DNA of 48,152 nt from Candidatus Tectimicrobiota bacterium (GTDB taxonomy: Bacteria > UBA8248 > JACPRG01): contig JACPRG010000103.1 in assembly GCA_016190025.1 (NCBI GenBank), forward strand, positions 1-48,152. The letters are read 5' to 3'. A model generated the notes under the pieces. That model searched no databases. It saw only the letters and a program-made list of their open reading frames with translations, and was not told where the DNA came from. Position numbers and translations under genes: made by a program. Of this stretch, positions 7,708 to 14,924 are shown in pieces (the stretch's first letter is position 1; each line of letters begins with the position of its first letter).

Positions 7708-9444
7708 GTGGGGGTCATCCTGGCGAAAACGGCGGGTTACTGCTGGGGCGTCAAGCGCGCCATCGACATTGCGATGGACATCGCGAAGGAGAGGAAAGGA
7801 GAGACCATCCTGACCCACGGCCCTCTCATCCACAACCCCCAGGCGGTGGACCTCCTGCGGCAGAAAAGGGTCCGCCCCCTGGGAGAGGGCGAGGTTCCCC
7901 GCAACGGGACGGTGGTCGTCCGGGCCCACGGGGTGAGCCCCCAGACGCGGGCCGAGATCAAGAGCTGGGGCATCACGCTGAAGGACGCCACCTGCCCCAT
8001 CGTGGCCCACGTCCAGGGCGTCATCAAGAAGCACGCGCGCAAGGGTTACTCCACGGTCATCATCGGCGAGGAGGGGCACCCGGAGGTCGTGGGCCTGTTG
8101 GGCTTCACCGAAGGCCGGGGGCACGTGGTGAGGACCGTGGAGGAGGTGAAGGCCCTCCCGACGATGGACAAGGTCAACATCGTCGCCCAGACCACCACCA
8201 ACACCCTCCGGTACGAAACGATCCTGGCCGCCCTGAGGCGGAGGTATCCGAACTGCGTGGTCAACAACACCATCTGCCACGACACCGTCGACCGCCAGGA
8301 CGAGATCGTGAGCCTGGCGCAGTCCGTGGACGCGATGGTGGTCATCGGCGGGCACAACAGCGGCAACACCCAGCGGCTGGCCGAGATCTCCCGCTCCTTT
8401 GGAAAGCCGACCTTTCACGTGGAGACAGAAGACGAGCTGGACCTGGAGGCCCTGTGCCGGTACGAGGACGTGGGGGTGATCGCCGGGGCGTCGACGCCCA
8501 GCTGGATGATCCAGCGGGTGATGGACGCCATCGAGGACGCCAAGGGAGAGCGGTCCGCCCTGGGAACCGGATGGCAGCGGGTCGCCGGGCTTTTCCTGAG
8601 GACGAACGTGTACGCGGCCGCCGGAGCCGCCCTGCTGACCCTGGCCGCCAACCTGCTCCAGGGAAGATACCAGGTGGCCCCCTGGTATTTTCTCGTCCCG
8701 GCCCTTTACATCTTCGCCATGCACACCTTCAACTACCTGCGGAACGTGGAGGCCAGCCGGTACAACGATCCGTCCAGGGCGCGGTTTTACGAGCGGTTCG
8801 GAAAGTGGATGTACGGGACCGCGGGGGCGGCGCTCGCGGCGGCGCTCGGGGTGGTGGGCTTTCACTCCCTCCCGGCGTTTTTCATCCTGCTGGTCGCCAG
8901 CATTGTGGGTTCCGTGTATTGTCTCCAGCTGGAGCCGATGCGGTTCAAGCGCCTGAACCTCTGGCTGCTCCCGGCTTCCAAGTGCATCATGATGCCCGCG
9001 GCCTGGGTGCTGGTCACGGTGGTTCTGCCCCTGTTCCTGGCTTCGGCCGGGCTGTGGCAGACGGTCTCCTGGGGAACGGGCCTCTCGCTCCTGTACGTCG
9101 CCATGCTCGTCTTCACGGTGGCGGCGATGGTGGACCTCCACGACATCCAGGGGGACAGGATCGTCGGAAAGGAAACCTTGCCCATCCTCATCAGCGCCTG
9201 GATGACCCGCAAGTTGATCCTGGGCGTGGCGGGGGCGATGGCCGTTCTGCTCGCGCTGGGCGCATGGATGGGCTGGATCACCCCTCTGGGCTTCGCCCTT
9301 CTTCTTTCCCCCGCTTACACGGCCTGGGTGCTCTACTACACGCATCAGCGCAAGGTGATGAATCTCCTGGCGAGCCAGAGCCTCGTGGAGGGGTGCATCG
9401 TGCTTCCGGGAATCATCGCCCTGGGCGGGTCGCTGCTGAGCTGA
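7708..9444 (+). CDS. ispH: Fusion of IspH (HMBPP reductase) and a UbiA-like membrane prenyltransferase
   Basis: The protein has 578 residues and starts at GTG 7708 behind GGGGGGAGAG. Residues 1 to about 285 are a complete IspH/LytB: the three [4Fe-4S] cysteines are C12, C96 and C190, substrate-site H42, H74 and H124 are present, the catalytic Glu is E126 in GHPEV, and HNSGNT is also there. IspH makes IPP and DMAPP in the last step of the MEP pathway. Residues about 290-578 form seven to nine membrane helices resembling UbiA prenyltransferases. The second Asp motif is clear near 476-492 (DIQGDRIVGKETLP). The first is divergent (NYLRN...RYNDP, from residue 342) and lacks a clean NDxxD. No stop or frameshift separates the halves. 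The prenyl acceptor is unknown. Confidence 0.9.
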   Translation: MGVILAKTAGYCWGVKRAIDIAMDIAKERKGETILTHGPLIHNPQAVDLLRQKRVRPLGEGEVPRNGTVVVRAHGVSPQTRAEIKSWGITLKDATCPIVAHVQGVIKKHARKGYSTVIIGEEGHPEVVGLLGFTEGRGHVVRTVEEVKALPTMDKVNIVAQTTTNTLRYETILAALRRRYPNCVVNNTICHDTVDRQDEIVSLAQSVDAMVVIGGHNSGNTQRLAEISRSFGKPTFHVETEDELDLEALCRYEDVGVIAGASTPSWMIQRVMDAIEDAKGERSALGTGWQRVAGLFLRTNVYAAAGAALLTLAANLLQGRYQVAPWYFLVPALYIFAMHTFNYLRNVEASRYNDPSRARFYERFGKWMYGTAGAALAAALGVVGFHSLPAFFILLVASIVGSVYCLQLEPMRFKRLNLWLLPASKCIMMPAAWVLVTVVLPLFLASAGLWQTVSWGTGLSLLYVAMLVFTVAAMVDLHDIQGDRIVGKETLPILISAWMTRKLILGVAGAMAVLLALGAWMGWITPLGFALLLSPAYTAWVLYYTHQRKVMNLLASQSLVEGCIVLPGIIALGGSLLS

Positions 9445-9524
9445 GCGGATTCGGTTGGGATCAGACCCTCCGCGAGGCCCTGCCGCCGTCGAGGCCGCGG
9501 CGCCGACGGCCGGGGGAAGCGCTT

Positions 9525-10406
9525 TTGAACCTTCTTCGGAGCCTGCTGTTCGTCCCGGCGGCCGCGCCCGATCGAATCCCCAAGGCCCTCGCGTCGGGCG
9601 CCGACGCGGTCATCGTCGACTTGGAAGACGCCGTCTCCGTGGACCGGAAGGCGGAGGCCCGCGAGGCGGCGGTCCGCTTTCTGAAGGATTGTCCGCGCCG
9701 CGAGAGGAGGCCCCTCCTGTTCGTCCGGGTGAACCCGCCGGGAACGCCCTGGTTCGAAAAGGACCTGGACACCGTGCTCCCCGGACTGGCCGGGGTCGTC
9801 CTCCCAAAGGCGCAAAGCCCGGAGGAAGTGGCCGGCCTGGACGCCTCGGCGTCCTCCCGGGCGGCCGGGAGAGGCTGTCTGCCGCCCCTCCTCGTCCCGG
9901 TTGTGGAGACCGCCCGGGGGCTCATCCGCGCCTTCGACATCGCCTCGGCTTCCCCCCGCTGCCTGGCGCTGGCCTTCGGCGGGGAAGACTTCGCGCGGGA
10001 CGTCGGCGCGGTCCGCACCCCCGGGGGCGAGGAGCTGAGCCTGGCCCGGATGCAGGTGGTCGTTGCGGCGCGGGCGGCGGGCGTCCTTCCGGTGGATACG
10101 GTGTACACGGAGTTCCGGGACGAAGAGGGCCTGGCCCGCGACGCCGAGCGGGCCCGCAGGGCGGGGTTCGCCGGGAAGCTGGTCATTCATCCCCGCCAGG
10201 TCCCGGTGGTGAACCGGGCGTTCTCTCCCGGCTCGCGGGAGGTGGAGGAGGCCCAGGCGGTGGTCTCGGCCTTCGAGGCCTCCCTGGCGAGGGGGGAGGC
10301 GGTGGCGAGCCTCGCGGGCAAGATGCTGGACCCCGCGGTGGTGGAGCAGGCCCGGCGGATCGTGCAATTGGCTGAGGAGGTCTCCCGGTGGGAAGGATCG
10401 GGTTGA
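9525..10406 (+). CDS. HpcH/HpaI-family CoA ester lyase (CitE-like)
   Basis: The protein has 293 residues. It starts at TTG 9525 with GGGGGA seven bases upstream, giving the family N-terminus LRSLLFVPA. Motifs of the CitE/malyl-CoA lyase TIM barrel are present: VIVDLEDAV (metal-binding and substrate region), FVRVNPPGTP, VVLPKAQS, a VPVVETARGL segment with the metal-binding Glu, and FGGEDFARDVG. Such enzymes cleave or form beta-hydroxyacyl-CoA thioesters such as malyl-, citramalyl- or citryl-CoA, with Mg. No citrate lyase alpha or gamma subunits lie nearby, so a stand-alone malyl- or citramalyl-CoA lyase is more likely. It overlaps the next gene by four bases. Confidence 0.87.
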   Translation: MNLLRSLLFVPAAAPDRIPKALASGADAVIVDLEDAVSVDRKAEAREAAVRFLKDCPRRERRPLLFVRVNPPGTPWFEKDLDTVLPGLAGVVLPKAQSPEEVAGLDASASSRAAGRGCLPPLLVPVVETARGLIRAFDIASASPRCLALAFGGEDFARDVGAVRTPGGEELSLARMQVVVAARAAGVLPVDTVYTEFRDEEGLARDAERARRAGFAGKLVIHPRQVPVVNRAFSPGSREVEEAQAVVSAFEASLARGEAVASLAGKMLDPAVVEQARRIVQLAEEVSRWEGSG

Positions 10407-11332
10407 GAGTCGCGCAAACGCTGTCTTCCCGGCGCTGGGGTCTTTGGCTGGGTTTCCTGGCGGCCGCCGTGTTGGTGTCCCCGGCCGGGGTCGGCGCCCA
10501 GAGAGGGCCCGCGCAAAAGGGACCGGCCGTCGGGAAGCCCCCGGAGGGCCTGCTGCGACCCCGTGACCTCCCTTCGCAGAAGGGTCTCGAGCAGCTCCGC
10601 CTCCAGCTCCAGAAGATGGGATGGTCGGAGTTCTGGGAGAGGGAGGAAGGCCTTTGGCGCCGCATCGAAAAGCAGATGAAAGAAGCCGGTGAAATCGATC
10701 AGAGACTCTTACCCCTGAAGAAGAAGAAGGAAGAGGTCCTGGGCCGCCTGCGCAAGCTGTACTGGGAAAAACGGCCTCCTTCCGAAAGGATGGGGGACCT
10801 TCTAGTACTCCGGGACCTGAGCCGATCCATTCTGCCGCTGGCCGCAAGACGCGCCAGGGCCTCCAGCGAGATGAAGGCCCTGATGGAGGAGTGGCTGCTC
10901 TTCCAGGGCCTCGCGCAGGAGCTCGTCGCGGGCGAATCCAGGGGGTACCAGAGCGAGATCGCCACGGCGGTGGTCGAAAACTTCATCGGCGCCTTCAAAA
11001 AGGGGGATGTGGGGGCCATCTCCGCGCTCCTGTTTCCGGGCGTTCGGGTCAATGACCAGCTGGACCGGAGGAGCTACCTGAGACACCTGGAAAATTACTT
11101 TCAGCAGGTCCAGGTGACCTCTTTCGAGGTGAAAAAGCGGGTGATCCGCGAGGTGAACCCCTTCACGATCCGGATTCAGGGAGACCTGGCGGCCGAGGAG
11201 ACGGAGATCGTCAAGGACCAGAAAGTGAAACCCCGGAAAAAGGAGCGGGCCGGCCCCGTCTCGTTCACTCTGAAGGAAGTGGGCGGCCGTTGGATGATCG
11301 CGGAGATGCAATTTCCGGCCGGGGGGATGTGA
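10403..11332 (+). CDS. Secreted protein of unknown function with C-terminal NTF2-like domain
   Basis: The protein has 309 residues. The chosen start is TTG 10403, which forms a TTGA overlap with the preceding stop and has GGAAGG six bases upstream; GTG 10388 is the alternative. A signal peptide of about 31 residues ends at GVGA. Residues about 60-130 are highly charged and probably helical (runs of K, E and R). The last 120 or so residues (ENFIGAFKKGDVGAISALLFPG, shown here in part, to KEVGGRWMIAEM) look like a SnoaL/NTF2-like cone: a helix, an exposed catalytic-like pocket, then strands ending in GGRWMI. I do not recognise a named family. Coupling to the CoA lyase suggests a shared transcript. 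Confidence 0.7.
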   Translation: MRVAQTLSSRRWGLWLGFLAAAVLVSPAGVGAQRGPAQKGPAVGKPPEGLLRPRDLPSQKGLEQLRLQLQKMGWSEFWEREEGLWRRIEKQMKEAGEIDQRLLPLKKKKEEVLGRLRKLYWEKRPPSERMGDLLVLRDLSRSILPLAARRARASSEMKALMEEWLLFQGLAQELVAGESRGYQSEIATAVVENFIGAFKKGDVGAISALLFPGVRVNDQLDRRSYLRHLENYFQQVQVTSFEVKKRVIREVNPFTIRIQGDLAAEETEIVKDQKVKPRKKERAGPVSFTLKEVGGRWMIAEMQFPAGGM

Positions 11333-11410
11333 ACCGGCGCCTTCCGCCGCGAAGGGGGGCCTGCGATCCACCTTTTCAGTGCAGGCTTTTCAGGGCAGGG
11401 AAATCCTCGC

Positions 11411-12196
11411 ATGGTCTGGACGGGTCTTGGGTTGTGGTTCGCCGGGGCGGCCTGGTACTTTTATGAGCTTCGCCGCGGGGTCTACCGCCTTCATCCGGTG
11501 CAATCCTACCTGTTGATGGGCGCCGGCCTGGGGCTCGGCGCCGCCGCGGTCGGCCTCTCACCGACCGTGGGGAAGGGGGCGGGACTCGGCGTCCTGCTCC
11601 TTTTGACGGGCATCTTTCTCTACTGGATGTGGGTTTACTCGGTGGCGCCGGGGAGCCTTCGGGTGAGGGTGGGGGAGCCGATGCCGGACTTTGAGGTCCC
11701 GGATTCCCGGGGCGGGACGTTCCGCCCGCGGGACTGGGCGGGCCGGCGGGCCGCCCTGTACGTGTTCTACCGGGGCCACTGGTGAACGGTCTGCTCGGTG
11801 GAGCTGGAGCAGCTCCAGGGGCGGGCCCGGGAGTTCGAGGAGGCGGGGGTCGCGGTCGTGCCCGTCAGCGCCGATCGCCCGGAGGAGTCCGAGAAGTTCC
11901 GGCGGAAGATCTCCTCGGATTTTCAGTTCGTCTGCGACGTGGACGCCCGCGCGGCCGAGAAGTTGGGCCTGCTGCACGTCAAGGGGCACCCCACGAAAAA
12001 GCGGGACATCGCCGCGCCGGCCATGATCCTGACGGATGGGGCGGGGGTCGTCCGCTGGGTGTTCAAGCCGAGGAACTACCGCGTCAGGGCAAGCCTCGAT
12101 GAGGTCCTCCGCGTCGCCCGGTCTCTGCCAGCGGGGCCGGCGGCGCCGCCGGAGACCGCCGCCGAGCCCGCTCCAAGGCCCTCCGGCAAGAGCTAA
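11411..12196 (+). CDS. Membrane-anchored peroxiredoxin-like selenoprotein (in-frame TGA = Sec125)
   Basis: The frame reads through TGA 11783-11785 and gives 261 residues. Residues 1-78 form three membrane segments. From about residue 87 an AhpC/TSA-type thioredoxin fold begins (GEPMPDFEVPDSRGG), leading to YVFYRGHW-[TGA]-TVCSVELEQLQ. The TGA lies exactly where the peroxidatic Cys of the family's FYRGxWCPxC motif belongs, and Cys128 makes a U-x-x-C pair. Family-like sequence continues after it (VVPVSADRPEES, then VCDVDA, then APAMILTDGAGVVRWVF). A SECIS-like hairpin follows the TGA. I therefore read TGA as selenocysteine rather than as a stop. The likely role is reduction of peroxides or of a periplasmic/membrane thiol substrate. 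A nonsense mutation is the alternative. The stop overlaps that of pyrK, which is convergent. Confidence 0.85.
11799..11817 (+). promoter_or_regulatory. Putative bacterial SECIS element
   Basis: A 7-bp stem (TGGAGCT paired with AGCTCCA) closes a GGAGC loop. The loop begins 21 bases after the A of the TGA codon. Bacterial SECIS elements lie inside the coding sequence just after UGA, with a guanosine at the start of a small apical loop, and this hairpin fits. A competing pairing (CTGGAG-CAG-CTCCAG) uses partly the same bases. Confidence 0.6.
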
Positions 12197-12918
12197 GAGT
12201 ACTCCCAGCCCCCGCTCTTCTTCCTTTTTCTGCGTCCGATGTCGGTCATCTCCTGCGCGGTGACCCCGTCGAACACGGGGCCGTCCGTGCACACGCGGTA
12301 GCCGTTGCAGGTGCACTGGCCGCAAAGACCGATGGCGCACTTCATGTAGCGCTCCAGGGAGTAAAAAGACCGTTCCGGGGGGAGGAGCGGCTTGAGGGCC
12401 GCCATCATCTTGTCGGGTCCGCAGACGCAGTAATATCTCCCTTCTTGCGGGAGGAGGTCGGTGATCAGGCCCTTCCTCCCCAGGGAGCCGTCCTCCGTGG
12501 CGACGCGCACCGTCCCCGCCCCTTTGAACTCCTCCAGGAAGAGAATGTCTTCGGCCGTCCGGCCGCCCAGGAGGATGACCGGGCTTTTCGCCCGCTTGGC
12601 CAGGATCAGGAGGGCGGCGATCCCGACCCCGCCTCCCAGCAGGACCGCCCCTTCCCCGACGGGGAAGCTCGTCCCGTACGGCCCCCGGATCCAGATGGAA
12701 TCGCCGGGCGCGAGGTCCAGCAGCCTGCGGCTGTACCACCCGAGGTCTTTGACGGTGATGGCGTTCTCATAGGAGAGCGAGAACGGCTTCTCGCTCTCCC
12801 CGGACACCCAGGCCATGACGAACTGGCCGGGGAGGACGTCGAACCCCCGGTCCAAAAAGAGCGTGTGGTTTTTCCCGCCGTCGCTGCGGTTTCCCGTGAT
12901 CTTGCAGTGCACGTGCAT
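12193..12918 (-). CDS. pyrK: Dihydroorotate dehydrogenase electron-transfer subunit (PyrK)
   Basis: The protein has 241 residues. A ferredoxin-reductase-like FAD domain carries KPFSLSYENA and GPYGTSFPV. An NAD-binding domain carries LLGGGVGIAALL and VCGPDKMMAAL. A C-terminal [2Fe-2S] loop (CAIGLCGQCTC, then C in YRVC) is the PyrK signature. PyrK passes electrons from the class 1B PyrD to NAD in pyrimidine synthesis. It starts 13 bases after the pyrD stop, so the two are co-transcribed. Its TAG stop shares bases with the TAA of the convergent selenoprotein gene (CTAA at 12193-12196). Confidence 0.93.
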   Translation of the reverse strand: MHVHCKITGNRSDGGKNHTLFLDRGFDVLPGQFVMAWVSGESEKPFSLSYENAITVKDLGWYSRRLLDLAPGDSIWIRGPYGTSFPVGEGAVLLGGGVGIAALLILAKRAKSPVILLGGRTAEDILFLEEFKGAGTVRVATEDGSLGRKGLITDLLPQEGRYYCVCGPDKMMAALKPLLPPERSFYSLERYMKCAIGLCGQCTCNGYRVCTDGPVFDGVTAQEMTDIGRRKRKKSGGWEYS

Positions 12919-12931
12919 CAGCGCATTTTCC

Positions 12932-13867
12932 TCAAAGGCGCTTTCCCGCCGGCTTCAGCGGCGCGCCGTGGGCCGCGCCCACCACGGCTTCCAGCGGCTC
13001 TCCGTTCAGGTATTCCCGAATGCCGGACCAGAGCGCGGCGGTGTCCCGAACGATGTCGGCGGTCTTGCGGTGGGCGAAGAAGGTCCCGAGCCCGATGACG
13101 CGCGCCCCCGCCAAGAGATACTCCGCCGCGTCCTCCCACGTCGCGATCCCGCCGTACGCCACGATGGGACACCCCAGGGCGGCGTACACGTCATAGACCA
13201 TCTTCAGGTTGATGGGCTTCAGGGCCGGTCCGGAGATCCCGCCGGTGCGGCCCGCGAGGACCGGCCTCCGGCTGTGGATGTCGATGGACATCCCGGGCAT
13301 CGTGTTGGCGCAGCCCAGGTAGTCGGCCCCCGCCTCGACGCAGGCCCGGCCGACGGCGAGGTACTCGGTGTCGGGGGAGAGCTTGGCGATGACGGGCTTG
13401 CCGGTGGCCTCCCGGGCGGCCCGGACCACGCGGGCCGCAGCCTCGGGATGGCGGCCGACGACGGCCATGACGCTCTCCTCCCCGGGCACCAGGTTCGGGC
13501 AGCTCAGGTTCAGCTCGAACCCTTCCGCGTAGGGCTCCGCCATGCGGACGATGCGCGTCACGCCCTCCGGGCTCACCCCGTTGACCGAGACGATGAGCTT
13601 GGACCGCGTGAGGCGCGCCTCTTTGAGTTCCTCCAGCCATTCCTCGGGCGTCTGGGAGGGGAGCGCCAGGGAGTTCAGCGTGGGATGGGCATCCGGGCCG
13701 CACTCGACGACGACGGGGTTTTCATTGCCCAGGCGCTCGCCGGGGCTGATGGACTTGGTGATGTACCCGCCGATGGCGGCGCCCTTTCGGTCCAGCAGCT
13801 GAAAGACGTCGAGAAAGCTCAGAATTCCGCTCGCGTTGACGATGGGAGGGTCGAGATCCAGGAACAT
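12932..13867 (-). CDS. pyrD: Dihydroorotate dehydrogenase, class 1B catalytic subunit
   Basis: The protein has 311 residues and a FMN-binding TIM barrel. Diagnostic parts are the N-terminal PPIVNASGI, TKSISPGERLGN, the active-site Cys123 in ELNLSCPN, AKLSPD, GCANTMPGM, GGISGPALKPI, and the FMN phosphate-binding IVAYGGIATWEDA. A class 1B enzyme needs PyrK, which follows directly. The reaction oxidises dihydroorotate to orotate. The start ATG is at 13867-13865. On the minus strand a TATAAA at 13925-13920 could be its -10 box, with no clear -35. Confidence 0.94.
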   Translation of the reverse strand: MFLDLDPPIVNASGILSFLDVFQLLDRKGAAIGGYITKSISPGERLGNENPVVVECGPDAHPTLNSLALPSQTPEEWLEELKEARLTRSKLIVSVNGVSPEGVTRIVRMAEPYAEGFELNLSCPNLVPGEESVMAVVGRHPEAAARVVRAAREATGKPVIAKLSPDTEYLAVGRACVEAGADYLGCANTMPGMSIDIHSRRPVLAGRTGGISGPALKPINLKMVYDVYAALGCPIVAYGGIATWEDAAEYLLAGARVIGLGTFFAHRKTADIVRDTAALWSGIREYLNGEPLEAVVGAAHGAPLKPAGKRL

Positions 13868-14048
13868 GTGAAATTCTCACGGGGACAGGGAAGGCGCTGA
13901 GGTGCCTTGACTGAGGTTTTTATACCACAAGACACGGGAGCGGGGAAACCCCCGCTTTTTGCGGAGGGCGGTTTCAGAAAGACCCCCTGCGAGGAGGGCC
14001 GGCGCGGCGCCCCGAAACTCGCGGCGGGACTGAACCGCGCGGGAATCC

Positions 14049-14075
14049 TTGGCAACCGGGCGGCTGTCATATAAT
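14049..14075 (+). promoter_or_regulatory. Putative promoter of the ccsA-hemACD operon
   Basis: A consensus -10 box TATAAT lies at 14070-14075. The best -35 is TTGGCA at 14049-14054, with a short 15-bp spacer. It lies about 54 bases upstream of the first gene and is the only promoter-like sequence in the divergent gap. Confidence 0.5.
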
Positions 14076-14128
14076 CTGGTGGATAGGCGGGCGGGGGGTC
14101 CGGTTGGCCCGGTGCAAGGACGTGATCT

Positions 14129-14917
14129 GTGATGACGCTTTTTCTGGCGGTCGGACTGATGGGCTATTTCGCGGGGGCGCTGGGGCACATCTATTATTTT
14201 CTCTCCCGCCGCGCCCGGGTCCTGTGGGCCGCAGTGGTCCTCGTCGGCATCGGGTTTGCGGCTCATTCCGTGGCGTTGGCGGCGCGATTCTTCCAGTTGG
14301 GCACCTTGCCCGTCACCCAGCCCTACGATTTTCTCCTGGTTTTCTCCTGGGTGGTGGCCTTGGCGTACGGGGCGGCGCAGGTTCCGTTGCGGATGGCCCA
14401 TTTGGGCCTCTTCATGATCCCCGTGACGCTCCTGGTCTTGGCGGCGGCCTTTCTGCAGCCCCGGGGGAGGGGGGTTCAGCCCCCGCCTTTTGACAGCATC
14501 TGGCTGACGATTCACATCGTCATGGCCTTCCTGGGGGCGGCCGCTTTTGTCGTGCTTTTCAGCATGGGTATCATGTACATGATCCAGGAGCGCCAGTTGA
14601 AGCGGAAGCAGTTCGGGACCTGGTTTTACCGGCTCCCGTCGTTGGAAGAGCTGGACGGCGGAAGCTTCTGGGTCCTGACGCTGGGGTTCCCCATGATGAC
14701 CCTGGGCCTCGTCTCGGGGTCGATCTGGGCGGCTTACGCCCGGGGCTCTTATTGGAGCTGGGACCTGGAGAGGACCTTGCCCCTCGTGGTGATCTGGGGG
14801 GCCTACGGTCTGCTCCTGGTTTGCCGCCTGCTGGCCGGATGGCGGGGCCGGAGGGCGGCCTTGTTCTCGGTTGTGGGGTTCATCGGCGTCCTCGTCTCTT
14901 ACCTCTGGCATTTGTGA
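14129..14917 (+). CDS. CcsA/HemX-family membrane protein of the hem operon
   Basis: This 262-residue protein has about eight membrane helices and belongs to the CcsA/HemX family. The tryptophan-rich loop GSYWSWDLERT corresponds to the haem-handling WWD region of CcsA. Several histidines lie near helix ends (GHIYYF, AAHSVAL, IHIVMAF, and the C-terminal WHL). In many bacteria this gene directly precedes hemA, as in the Bacillus hemAX pair, where HemX influences glutamyl-tRNA reductase level. It could equally be a cytochrome c assembly factor. The start is GTG 14129 (AAGGA eight bases before), with ATG 14132 an equal alternative. The hemA GTG follows seven bases after the stop. Confidence 0.83.
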   Translation: MMTLFLAVGLMGYFAGALGHIYYFLSRRARVLWAAVVLVGIGFAAHSVALAARFFQLGTLPVTQPYDFLLVFSWVVALAYGAAQVPLRMAHLGLFMIPVTLLVLAAAFLQPRGRGVQPPPFDSIWLTIHIVMAFLGAAAFVVLFSMGIMYMIQERQLKRKQFGTWFYRLPSLEELDGGSFWVLTLGFPMMTLGLVSGSIWAAYARGSYWSWDLERTLPLVVIWGAYGLLLVCRLLAGWRGRRAALFSVVGFIGVLVSYLWHL

Positions 14918-14924
14918 GGGCCGC

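Noticed and set aside
7687..9345. 552-codon minus-strand frame over the ispH fusion
   Set aside because: Antisense shadow; rich in His, Gln and Arg, without domains.
11411..11785. Reading the gene as a 124-residue protein ending at TGA, i.e. a nonsense mutation or pseudogene
   Set aside because: The frame continues without shift into 137 further residues of the same fold, the TGA lies at the catalytic Cys position rather than a random one, and a SECIS-like hairpin follows. It remains the main alternative if the genome lacks sel genes.
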